Assembly (NCBI GenBank): GCA_012861695.1
Contig: JAAOOA010000026.1
Span: 9,642,661-9,706,660, forward strand
Origin: Trematomus loennbergii
Taxonomy: Eukaryota > Chordata > Actinopteri > Perciformes > Nototheniidae
Direction: 5' to 3'
Length of the DNA: 64,000 nucleotides
A model generated the notes under the pieces. The model had not been told where the DNA came from. It made no database searches and saw only the letters and a list, made by a program, of their open reading frames with translations. Each line of letters begins with the position of its first letter. The first letter of the stretch is position 1. Of this stretch, positions 53,703 to 64,000 are shown one piece after another. Made by a program: the position numbers and the translations under genes.

Positions 53703-53870
53703 TGATGATAAATGGGGTTAAAAACCCCATCACTGCCGTGAAACGCCAGGGCTTATATCCCCCTGACGACCCTGCCCCGCTTCTTTTAGCCTCTTTCTCC
53801 CTTGTTTTCTCCTTGCGGAACCTGTCCCTCAGTGACTTCCACTTAGTCCTGCACAATTCCTCAAATGAAA
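53700..53870 (-). pseudogene. MADF-like protein, second exon (C-terminal half of the domain)
   Basis: Reads ELCRTKWKSLRDRFRKEKTR and then GYKPWRFTAVMGFLTPFI. This is the second half of a MADF domain: the RTKWKSLRDRF helix, a spacer, then the W-x-(Y/F)-x-x-(V/M)-x-FL-x-P aromatic ending. The acceptor ttgag|GAATTG gives phase 0 whereas exon 1 ends in phase 1, so the copy may carry a frameshift or an unseen junction. The frame runs on into the 30-bp minisatellite. Confidence 0.6.
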
Positions 53871-54178
53871 TGAAATAATAAACTTAATTTCTTGAATTAC
53901 TTGAAGAATTTACTAAATGATTCCTCCATTAATGAAAACCAAATCCCTTTATCACTGTCAATTGCATAAAAGGTTTTACATGTCACACTTTATATGATGA
54001 GATACAATATATATAATATAATAATAATATATAATATATATATAATTGATGACATTAATGTCTATGGTGCTATTTTATGCAACATTCCATGCTAGCTAAA
54101 TATACTGTCTATGCCTGCTAGCTGTCCATTCAAACGAAGTAAACTGGATATAAACTCCCCAAACAGGCGAAAACCTAC

Positions 54179-54308
54179 CAGTTTCACCCACTATCTCTGC
54201 CACCTCCCTCCATGCCTGGCTCCTCCGGTTTGTATCCCGGTAGGTGAACAGGGACTGATCGTATAAGACCGGGTGATTCCCTACTGCTATGATTATTTCA
54301 TCCTCCAT
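54179..54308 (-). CDS. MADF-like protein, first exon
   Basis: 43 codons starting MEDEIIIAVGNHPVLYDQSL and continuing to AWREVAEIVGET, then a gtaggt donor. The I.AV..HP.LYD.SL..Y.D......AW.E.A pattern is the first half of a MADF (Adf-1-like) DNA-binding domain. In fish, MADF genes occur both in the host genome and as the second gene of PIF/Harbinger transposons. Divergent from the THAP-like exon about 350 bp away. Confidence 0.6.
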
Positions 54309-54657
54309 TTATTGGAACATGAGGAAATGACCTGCGGTATAGAGTGGCGAAGTCATGCCCATCTACTTCCGGTCCATGGGACCTTATTTCGGAAAAATTA
54401 TGTATGAAGTCAATGGAGAGAGAAAACTTATCTTTCGATCCCGTTTAAATTGTGCCATGAATTACACATATGATGTTTGTCAATCTTGAAAAATCATTTC
54501 CATATCAAAAAAGTCACAGTTTGTCGCAAAACTGTTGAAATATAAGACTATGGAAAATACGCAACTAGAAAGAGTACAAATCCCAGAGTCGCGTAAGTGA
54601 TGTCACTCATAACTGATGTCACAATTGTTTTCCTAAGAAAAGATAACTTTAACAAGA

Positions 54658-54759
54658 TGCCTGTGTGCTTAGTACCAGGTTGTTATCATACCAGCAATGG
54701 GTCTTGCTCGTTCTTTCGCTTCCCGTCTGATGAAAGGACCAGGAGTGGCTGGATCAAGT
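54658..54759 (+). CDS. THAP-domain N-terminal exon
   Basis: Starts MPVCLVPGCYHTSNGSCSFF and continues RFPSDERTRSGWIK, ending at a possible donor AA|gttagc. The C-x4-C pair, F-x-F-P and W-I are the first half of the THAP zinc-binding domain; the later C-x2-H part should be in a further exon, which I could not find. Two TGATGTCA sites (CRE-like) lie 60 bp or less upstream. THAP domains front many fish PIF/Harbinger- and P-type transposases, so this may be a transposase first exon. Confidence 0.6.
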
Positions 54760-54799
54760 TAGCTACCTAGCTAGTAGCAAGCACGTTAGTTAGCATTAC

Positions 54800-55740
54800 A
54801 GCCGGCTTAGCCTTGTCATTTTGATTAGCCTTAACATGAAGTAACATTAAGTAACCCAAAATGTTAAACAGTAAGAGTAGTAGTCATATTTCGTGAACCC
54901 TTTGAAGAGTACTGTCACACCGGTGTGATCATTCTATAATACACCATTTAAGCCCGGGGGAGAAATGCTAACGCTAACGCTATATTAGCATCGGCGATCT
55001 TTTCTACTTCATGCAATCTGCACAAATGGTTGACATTAAACATTAAAAAGATCAGGCAGTTCAGAGAGAACTACTTTAGAAAATGCATTTCCTGCAGAAA
55101 ATGCATGCGAATGCTGTAAACTGTGAACATTTGTGGCTGAATTTAGCTGAAAATGCAGAAAAAGCTGAATATTTTATAAGCTAAATGATAGCTGCTTTTA
55201 GCTACAAAAACCAAGTAAGTGTGTTGCTGAACTTAGCAGAGAAATGCAGAAAAGTGAAATGATTTTAATCAAATTGTTACAGCTCAATTGCATTGCAATG
55301 ACTTCCATGTTAAAAAAAGACTTTAAAAAGCTGAATGTTTTAAAAAGTATAACATATTTTGAAAAAGTTCAAACGTTCCCATCATGTGCTGAAAAGGCTG
55401 AATAGTTTGATATTTGAATGGTTCCTGCAGCTGAAATTAGTCTGAAGGAGTTAAATAAAGATATTAAATGTAAGTAGTAGTGAATGAATGTTTACAAACA
55501 CCTGTGTGTGTAAACCCAGAGATCAAAGGTTACCATGGTGACGACTTATGACGATTTACCAACTGCAGCACTGAGTGCCATTAAGAATGCATTGAGGATT
55601 ATATCTGACAATTTTGCCACCTGTTCAAAAACTATGGCTCCTGTAAAACAATTACCAGACCGCGAGCATCAGGGAACCCCAATGAACTGATATATGTTGT
55701 TTTTTTTTGGTTTTGTGTGTAAAATTTGGAGATGGGAGCA
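54800..55740. other. No gene recognised; includes one copy of a direct repeat
   Basis: AT-rich. The segment 55297-55446 is repeated at 57461-57612. No continuation of the THAP-like protein found. Confidence 0.4.
55297..55446. repeat. Direct repeat, copy A
   Basis: TGACTTCCATGTTAAAAAAA and CTGAAAAGGCTGAATAGTTT, both found in order in copy B at 57461-57612. A diverged third relative lies at about 28010. Confidence 0.7.
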
Positions 55741-55752
55741 GTTTGTCTAAAG

Positions 55753-56943
55753 CAGTGGTCGCCAACCAGTCGATCACGATCGACCGGTCGATCGCGAGTG
55801 TGGTGCGGGTAGATCGCGGACCGTTAAAAAAAAAAAGTAACAAAATAAATTAAAATAAAATAAAAATAATAATGTTTGAAAAATAAGTTTTTAGATGTAA
55901 ACCTATCATCCACCACCCCGTTTGCAGGTGCCACTTGATTGACGTATATTTTAGACACCTCAATAATATAATACATTAACCGTGCTTTACGTGAACCTCA
56001 TCATGACACAAGAGAGGACGGCAGGACTGCAATTTCCCGTGTTCAGTGAATGCAACAGAGGCAAGACACCAGACCAATCAGAGAGTGGCATGGAAATACA
56101 CGTGTGCTTGTGTCATTCAAGTGTGGCAATACCGCATTTAGTGTGAGAGAGAGGGAGAGGGAGAGAGGGAGAGAGAGGGACCGGTGCCAGCGGGGACCGT
56201 GATGTTAGCATCTGGTTAGCTAGCTGCACTAACGGACATAAGGAGCTGTTTCCACAACAAGCTGGAGGAGAGTCCTCTCCTCTCAGACTGAGGGGCTCAG
56301 GTGAGCTAAAGGACTCTCTGAGTGTTTAGATATAGTTCACTTTAGTCCAAGTTATCTCAGTGGGTCTCAAACGGTTTTGTCACAAATTATTCAAAAGATT
56401 ATTTCCGCGGCACACCTTCATATGATCATTATAGTTATACAAACAATAAGAGAAAAAATGAAAAACAGGTATGAAATACTATATGGCAGTAAAACAAGAA
56501 TACAGTTTAAAAGGGGAGTGATTAGTAAAATATCCATAAAAAAAGGAAATCTGTTTACAGTTCTGTTTCATATGGGTGCTGAGAGAGGTATCCATAGATC
56601 TCTTCATGTTGCTCTCAAAGTGCACCAGATTGATGCTTTTAACTTCAATATTTAAAAATATATATTCCCGGGGGAGCATCCCCCCGGACCCCCAGAGGAG
56701 GTGAGGTCCGCCCCCCACTCATAAAAAAAGAGCACTTTACCCCTGCCTATATGCCGTGAGCTGATTATTGAGCCTTCATTGTAACAGTAATTCAGATGCA
56801 GCCTATATAAAAGGCCTCAAATTGGAAGCACTGTCTGGGCCGTCTTTTTCACTCAATTCTGCAATAGGTAGATCTCGCCTTTCACCTAGGCCGAGGTCGG
56901 TGATCTTGGGCTTAAAAAGGTTGGTGACCACTGGTCTAAAGTG
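55753..56943. mobile_element. hAT element with perfect 8-bp target duplication
   Basis: Ends CAGTGGTCGCCAACC and GGTTGGTGACCACTG; flanks GTCTAAAG at 55745-55752 and 56944-56951 are identical. A subterminal GATCGACCGGTCGATCGCGA palindrome lies at the left. The interior has a 5'-UTR-like stretch with a CAG|gtgagc donor (about 56300), and at 56358 CAGTGGGTCTCAAACGG, which resembles another hAT terminus, so a fragment of a second hAT is probably nested. No transposase domain retained. Confidence 0.88.
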
Positions 56944-57460
56944 TACTTCTCTCTGTTCTGAAGAAAGTTCCGGAAAGATTTAACATGGGAATCAATTGGG
57001 GGCTGGGTGGACTTTTTGTCTCTTCATGCCCTCAAGAGGCATTTTGTTTAATATTTTTTCTTAATTTATTTTTATTTTCCAACCTAGGAGAGGTTTTCCT
57101 ACGTTTTTCATGAAAGAATATGTCTGAGGAGTGTAGGGTTTGGGAATTATGGCAAGTTTAAAACATTTTTGGGGGAGAATTTGAAGCACTGCTGTACTCT
57201 GTTTTGAGATCAAAGCACTCTAGACTTAACGAGCTGCTCCATCCACACTCATGTTAAAATCTGAAAAAGGCCTCTCTACCAAGCTCCAAACTAAGTTAAA
57301 TATCTCAAAAAGTGTAAAAGATATCAAAAATAAAAATCATTTTGAATAGCTGAAGGTCTTGTGATCATTTTAAAGTTGGAATGAAGTGTCTAGCTGAAAG
57401 TATGTGGAAGGAGTAGCATTTGGCGCAAGGTGTAGGAAAAGAGGATTTGAAGGCTCCTCC

Positions 57461-57612
57461 CATTGACTTCCACGTTAAAAAAAGAGTTTAAAAAGCTGAA
57501 TATTTAAAAAAGTATAAAATATTTTTTTAAAGTTGAAGGTTTCCCATCGATTCCTGAAAAGGCTGAATAGTTTAATATTTGAATGGTTTCTGTAGCTGAA
57601 AATAAGCTGACG
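57461..57612. repeat. Direct repeat, copy B
   Basis: Same orientation as copy A (55297), about 2.16 kb away, with the 55753-56943 hAT element between them. About 80% identical by eye. Confidence 0.7.
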
Positions 57613-58523
57613 TTATGGAGAGCCAAAGTATTGGCCTCCTCCTTCTCCATCGAACAGACAGAGAACCAGAGCTGAACCAACAACGACAAGACTGCATCCA
57701 CAACCATCTCCATCTGAGGCATCCAGAACCAGAACAGCATGCTGACATAAAGAGGCATACTCTCATCAGTCCCTCAGACAGGACATGAAGTTCCAAGCTG
57801 AGCCACGAGATTTGGCACAAGAGCAGAGTGTGGGACATGAGAACAGAATACGCCCTCCATACAACAGCGAAGAGACTGTAAAAGAGGAGATTAAATGAAA
57901 AGCAGTTGGGCCAAGAGTAACAGCGGAAGGATTCCGCTGTTACTGTTGATGGACTGAGGAGAAGACGGAACCAGAGGAGTTGGCAATGGTCTAACAGAAT
58001 GTGAGGGGGTCGTGGCTTGAGACAACAAGAGGAGGAGAAAAGGAAAACGGGAATGAGTGAGTTTATACATAAACACACTTATTCACAAACAAACTTGAAT
58101 TGACTTGATAAATACGTAAAGACAAAAAGATTTATTAGCCATGAATTAATAAATTGGTAAATTAAAATAGTAATAAAGAGGAAATAATCCTAAAACACAC
58201 TGAGGGTACTGTGAGATAAAGGGGCAGACATGATGGAAATATTCACTACACTTTACACTTTAAGCAGTGAGTGTTTTGGGACTTAGGAGTACAGAGTAGA
58301 ACATATTCTTCAATCTTTTCATCATGTAAACGAATTATTCCCTAAGAGATTCATGGGTGAATTTGGTAGAGATCTAATGTGTTACAATATTGATCTACAG
58401 TTAAAGGGATAGTTTTAGTGACCACTCTATAAGAGCAGACAAATCTGTGTTTGTTGGAAAATGTTAAAGGGAGACTTAATACCAAGCCAAATATAGTATC
58501 CAATCTAAAGTATTGTTTTTGCC
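57613..58523. other. No gene recognised
   Basis: A 168-codon minus-strand frame here is Ser/Leu/Cys-rich without domain features. The right end (from about 58380) may belong to the same decayed retroviral region that resumes after 62066, interrupted by the Harbinger element. Confidence 0.35.
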
Positions 58524-58883
58524 ATTAGCCGCGTTCACACCAAGTACTTTCCTGTACTTACAGTAGTTCCGGCACTCAGAACCCCGGCGCTTTTTACCCC
58601 AGGGCACTTAGTACAGATCGCGTTCACACCGGAGTACTTTTCCCTGAGGGAAGATTACGCAAATGAGCCGCTGACGTCACTTCTTCTTCTTCTGCTTTGG
58701 CTTTACTGGCAGGCCACAAACCACTTCACGGCGAGTACAGTAGGTGGCGGTATGCACCTTAAAGTTGTTTGCAATCCGCTACAAAACAAGAGAAGAAGAA
58801 GAAGAAAAACTTCCCGCGTATACTGCGACGCCCACCCACTCGCTGTACATTAGGCGTCTGTTGTTTACCTTCCGACCTCAGAC

Positions 58884-59255
58884 ATGATGGAGATGGAGTC
58901 GACTGAAGTTGTGCTGTTTGTGCTCATGTTATACAGCTTTGTAACTGAGTTAATGCAGCCTGAGCAACTTGCGTACAATAACAAAACAAGCCGAGCACGA
59001 GTGGTGGTGGAGAGCGCTTTTGGCAGACTGAAGGGCAGGTCGCGGTGCTTGATGAAAAGAAACGACTGCAAGATGGACAAGATCAAAATCCAGGTGGCAG
59101 CATGTTGCATATTACATAACCTTTGTGAAAGTAATGATGAGTACAGGGACGAATGGACTGCCTTACCGGCGACCCAGCTTGATGGGCCAGCCATTGCCGA
59201 GGCTGGGGGGCAAGACACGCGCACAGCCCTTATGAGGCATCTGAACAGCGTGTAA
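58884..59255 (+). pseudogene. Harbinger (HARBI1-like) transposase, internally deleted
   Basis: 123 codons. Residues 1-22 (MMEMESTEVVLFVLMLYSFV) look like a transposase N-terminus. From about residue 25, LMQPEQLAYNNKTSRARVVV then ESAFGRLKGR and VAACCILHNLC are the C-terminal part of the HARBI1/DDE_Tnp_4 nuclease, including the E-x-AFGRLK motif with the last acidic catalytic residue. The HTH and the first two catalytic Asp residues, normally some 250-300 residues, are absent. The junction is in frame. Ends with AATAAA about 25 bp past the stop. Confidence 0.8.
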
Positions 59256-60512
59256 ATTGTACATTGTAAACATTTTGACAATAAAGCTGATCTTTTGTAT
59301 AGTGCTTTTGTTTCTCTCTTTTATTTTCCAGTCAAGACAGGCAACATTACAATAGTGTACAGTGTGGCAATATAATAACAATAAACTGTGCCAGGTGTGT
59401 TGTATGCACAGTAAATAGGCTCAGCAGCAAACCCACCTTTATTATTTATTATATATCTTCCTGAGACCCACTGCATCCGTCTGCCATAAACACTATGGAA
59501 ACCTACATGTTAGTTTTGGACCATAGTGGACTCCATTTTGTTTGCAAATCCCCATGTCCTCCTCAGAGGACAATCATAAAAACATTTAGTTTTAGGTCAA
59601 ATAATATTTAAAATGATATAAATTATCATATTTGTGTATGTGCCCCTGCCATTCCTCCACAAGGTTGCAACATTGATGATAAATAAATGACAAATAAAGC
59701 TTCGCCAGTTTGTAACCGATGAAACATGATGGTATCAGAATAATCACTTACATGTGATGTATAGGATGCTACACAGGTCACTAAAGATAAAGTGTCAGGA
59801 GAAATAAGCAAGATACAGGATCTGTTTAATCGCCTTGTAGGTTTTCTTTATTGCACTCTCAAGACATAACAGTAAATAGAAGTTCACATTTTTTATGTAA
59901 ATAAAATAGAAGTTGTACATGTAAATTAACATTATCAATATAAAATAAAGTGTCAGTTGTATCAAGACTATATAATAACAGTAATAACAATAATATAAAA
60001 TAAACTGTCCCAGGTGTAGGGATAGGCTCAGCAGCATACACACCTTAGTGCAAAGTTGTGTGTCAGTATTAATAAAAACAATACAAAATGAACTGTCCCA
60101 GGTGTAGGGATAGGCTCAGCAGCAGACATTGTTAACAGTGGCAACTATAGGGAGGAAGACCTGTTGGCTTTCACTAGCTGGGAAAGCACTTCCAGAAACC
60201 CATTCTGAAAAGTGGTTTGTCACTCATCCTGCACCGACACTTCATCCTGGTGCTCCATCTGGTGAGCATCTTGTCCCTTTCCTGGGCCTTGGTGAACAGC
60301 ACCATCTGATCCCCGTGCATCGACTCTTTCACCACGGCACGCCGGTCCTCCAACGCCTGGACGGTGTCAAAGAAATTCGCATCCCGTGTCCGCTTTCCTA
60401 AGAGGGGAAAATAAGCAAGATACAAGATCTGTTTAGTCGCCATGTAGTTTTACAACATACTAGGAATGTGTTTACTAGTCAACATTGGACAGGGTGCAGG
60501 CCGGGACAAGAC

Positions 60513-60763
<251 letters not shown>

Positions 60764-62066
60764 CCGCTCAAAGTGCCCTTCTTTATTGTTTTGTATGCTT
60801 CATGTATGCTTGAACTTTGTTTAATGTTGTTGAGGCAAGTTTTCTTACCGGAAGTCATGTGACCTCTAGCCCGGATGTTTACAATGTTTGTGAGAGAGTA
60901 AAAAGGCGCAAACATTTGTAAATGCCGGTCTAGGCGAATACGTTTTCACGCTGTTTCATAATTGTACCAAGAAGGAAATAAACATGATGGTGAACATCAG
61001 TTCGATGTGTAACGTTCTTTCAAGACAAAGTTACAGTGTGTGTACCTTTGCGTTTGGTTGCTGGTAAGGGGGGACCAAGCGCTGTGATCTAGAAGGCAAA
61101 GCTTGCTTGTTTCCAATCCCGAGAGTTGTCCATCCTCGCCTGAAACACACGATTAGTGCCATGAGTTAGTGAAGCAAATTACAGAAACACTGCACAGTTA
61201 TTCACAAGTCAAAACGTTTTCATAGCGGCCGAGAATATCTAGCTAGCTAGATGTTATTAGCTAGCTCGGGGCCGGTGTTAGCCAGTTCAGCCTAGCATGG
61301 CTAGCTTGATCTACTGAGCAAATAAAAGTACATCTGAGACCATTATTGTGCAGATTAAAACCCCAGTGCATGTAGTTGATTTTACCTTCGTCGTGGTCGC
61401 CATCGTTGGCCACAGAATCCGCCGTTTGAGCGGCCTCCCACACATCGTGCCCGAATCGAAGGTTGATGCTGTCCGGGAGAAAAGGTCTGTGGCCTAGCAG
61501 AGCATCCAAGCGCTCGTACCATTTACTGGTCTTCCGGTCATTACCACTCTTGTTATAATAGTCTTTAATTTGTTTGTAGTCCTGCCTGAGTTTCTTTATT
61601 TTTAGCCGGTATGCCGTGGCGCTGTGCACGATTCCCAGGTCGAGTGAAAGCTACTGAACTGGCTTCAGTAGCATTCCCTGGGTCACGTCCTCGGCGTAGA
61701 TCTCCAGAAGCGCCGACACCTCCTCATCACTCCACCGCTCCGATGATTTCTTGATGCTTGCCATAACTGCTTTCAAAAACAAACTACTCTCCGTCGGTGC
61801 GCTGGGTTTTTGTAGCGAGGAAAAACAATGGCGGCTCTACACAACATTTCACAGTTGTACGGGGCGTGGTTTGCAATTCGCCCAGCCAATCAGCACTGGG
61901 GCACTTTTTTCCCACAGGAAAGTACGATCTCTCAGCGGCACTAAAAATGGGGGTAAAAGTTCCCGAGATTAAGTACTATTTTTGGTGTGAACGTGACATA
62001 AGGGGTACTAACGGAACTAAACGTGAAAAGTACGGTGAAAAGTACTCCGGTGTGAACGCGGCTATT

Positions 62067-63762
62067 GTAGCATAGTTATTACCATAGAGAACTGTTTGTC
62101 TCCAAGATGGAAAGTTGGAAAAGACACTGGGCAAAGAACGATTGCAAATTTAATTTTGGAAAAAGCAATATCATTGGGAGTAATACATGCGGGGCCTTGG
62201 ATCACTCATTGCAATGGTGCATATTATTGACAACCCATATCGTTTAGGGAGAAGGGGTCACTCAACCCACCCAGCAGTTGTTTTAAATCTTACTTGCAGC
62301 TTCACAGGGAGTGCACAGCACCAAATTATGAGTTTAAAAGACAAGCGTCACCACCTCCTAATGGTCATCCATTTAATCAGTGATGGCCTGAAATTTAGAG
62401 ATGTTATTTAACGTAGAAACATATCCGCCATAAGTGAAAATTCCTAAATTGAACTACAAACCATTGATGAAATAAAATCCTTGATAAAGGAGGGAGTAAT
62501 TGTTGCATGTTCGGACACCCCGGGTTCCACACACTGTTAAAGGGGTTAGCATAGTTCTTTAAGCAGACCAGAATTGAAGATAAATTAGTATAATGAGTTA
62601 TTGATATTCCACCGGTTTTCACACCATTTAAGGAACTTTATCACTGCATTAGAACAGACCACCCAAAGGTACTGAAGTAGGAACTTTTAAGTGATGAAAT
62701 TCTCCAACTGTTGTAACTGACCAAAATCTTCTCCAGAAGAAAAATGCCGTATCCCAGAGTAGATGTTTGATGGTATCATGGAACTAAAACCTTGTACGCA
62801 GTCTTGCTACAGGATTGGACTGGGACCTGTGCACTTGTACAGCCAGTGATGTTTTATATGCAGTACCAATGATAGCGGGGCAGTTAATCAACATGGCGAA
62901 ACACCCCAAAACCAGTAGGGCTAAGAGACCAGTCAAAGGAGGGAGTTTAGGCTCCACAGTGTACAAGGATAGCATAGGGGTGCCCAGGGGAGTGCTAGAT
63001 GTTGTAGTTGCATTCCATGTACCCGCACCCTAACGTACCGATTGATCACCACGGCCCTTTCTAGAGAACATATTACTTTCATACTTTAAAAGGTATGAAA
63101 GGAGGGAGGGTACATTTCTCACAAGGGAACAGTTTCAATTGCTCGCAGAACAAGACGACCCAACCCATATACAGATATTGATGAAAATGATGAGAGTGTG
63201 TAAAAGATGTTAAATAATAGGGATGTTCAATGATGAGATTGTTCAAAGAATGTCCAAATGATGTGATATTTCAAATGATGAAATCAGCTACAGCTAATAT
63301 GAAGAGAATCCAATGCAATTTACTATGCACTATTCCAAGATGGTGTACTCCATATTACCTTATACTATTCCAAGATGGTGTATTTTTATTTACTTTGTAC
63401 TATTCTAAAAAAGTTTGTTTCTTTTATACTTTGTAAAAACAAGTGCCTTAACACTGAATATTGTATGAGAATGATTTCTGTGAAGGGAGGGAGTAAGAAA
63501 TGTTCTGATACCAAGCTAATTGCTGCTATTTTGAAGAGTGATATTGAATGTTAACACTAGAAGTTATGCACAAAGAAAAACTTTTATGTGGAAGACCAAC
63601 CAAAGTATTCTTTGTATTTTTTGTATTTTGATGACGGTTATTTGAACCATTCCATTTTGATTGTATGTTATTGATATGAGTTATGTACTATGCAAAGTTC
63701 AGATGAAGAACTCATTAATTTCAGTATTGTGTTCACACCTTAAAAGGTGTGAAAGGAGGGAT
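62067..63762 (+). mobile_element. Decayed endogenous retrovirus-like region
   Basis: Scattered short translations resemble retroviral protein families but are broken by many stops and frameshifts: a reverse-transcriptase-like SLIKEGVIVACSD at about 62475-62515 and, near 62940-63030, an env-like stretch. Purine-rich tracts (GAAAGGAGGGA) repeat at about 63088, 63485 and 63748; the last directly precedes a probable 3' LTR. No intact gene is present. The assignment is by pattern only, and the subfamily is not determined. Confidence 0.4.
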
Positions 63763-64000
63763 TGTTAGAAATTAAAATCAATGTTTTATAGCATAATTTA
63801 GTCTAAAACATAGTCAGTATAAAAGCTGTTTTATTCTGAAAAACCCGGAAGTTCTCATAAAATCTCAATGCCAAGCTTTTATTCTGAAAATCTTTCATCT
63901 CCGGTTAGAATTCAGCATGTGGCTAATATTACGTTTGCTAGAAATGTGAATGTAAAGTGAAAATGACACGGAGTGTTGCACACCAAAACCTACTGATCTT
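63763..64000 (+). mobile_element. Probable 3' LTR, cut by the window end
   Basis: Starts TGTTAGAAATTAAAATC immediately after the polypurine tract GAAAGGAGGGAT, as expected at a U3 start. A TATAAAAG box lies at about 63819. The right end lies outside the window, so the closing CA and target duplication cannot be checked. Confidence 0.4.

Noticed and set aside
57572..58078. 168-codon minus-strand frame
   Set aside because: No domain, low-complexity Ser/Cys/Trp content, partly inside the 57461-57612 repeat.

Overview
The window is vertebrate nuclear DNA, almost certainly from a teleost fish. Its genes are split by GT-AG introns, long CA/GT microsatellites are frequent, and much of the intergenic and intronic DNA is cut-and-paste transposon sequence typical of fish: hAT elements with 8-bp target duplications, TTAA-flanked piggyBac-like MITEs, a PIF/Harbinger element and short LINE tails. 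No bacterial operon, CRISPR array or plasmid feature is present.

Three host genes can be reconstructed exon by exon. (1) cabp1 (minus strand, 19267 down to 5354) encodes a neuronal calmodulin-like Ca2+ sensor. It has a caldendrin-type first exon, a second short first exon ([11 protein letters not shown]) and an optional 'long' exon. A shared six-exon EF-hand core follows. (2) ggt5 (plus, 28763-35576) encodes gamma-glutamyltransferase 5 in 12 coding exons, 561 aa. (3) ggt1 (minus, 49449 down to 40109) encodes gamma-glutamyltransferase 1 in 12 coding exons, 573 aa. The two GGT genes are convergent, with about 4.5 kb between their stop codons, and share intron phases throughout. Both keep the nucleophilic Thr, the SSM motif and the GGSGG loop.

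Layout. 1-5.3 kb: a TTAA MITE and an unassigned ORF with 17-residue tandem repeats, antisense to the cabp1 3' flank. 5.3-19.3 kb: cabp1, with microsatellites and MITEs in its introns. 19.3-28.7 kb: intergenic, including a 2.5-kb hAT element that carries a nested TTAA MITE and a transposase tail. 28.7-35.6 kb: ggt5. 35.6-40.1 kb: MITE-rich intergenic DNA. 40.1-49.4 kb: ggt1, with a hAT element and TTAA-family MITEs in introns. 49.5-53.2 kb: tandem repeats, a near-perfect hairpin and LINE-like tails. 53.5-54.8 kb: divergent MADF-like and THAP-like exons, probably transposon derived. 55.7-57.0 kb: a hAT element. 58.5-62.1 kb: a complete-ended Harbinger element with two convergent broken genes. 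62-64 kb: a decayed endogenous retrovirus-like region ending at a probable LTR start.

The two GGTs are membrane-anchored ectoenzymes of glutathione and leukotriene metabolism; cabp1 is functionally unrelated. I found no convincing new multi-gene system. The most unusual items are the repeat-encoding ORF at 4.4 kb, the MADF/THAP divergent pair with an in-frame minisatellite, the 27-bp-arm hairpin at 50.03 kb, and the Harbinger element whose transposase frame stays open across an apparent internal deletion. Exon boundaries were placed by reading splice sites and phase by eye; none is supported by transcript data.
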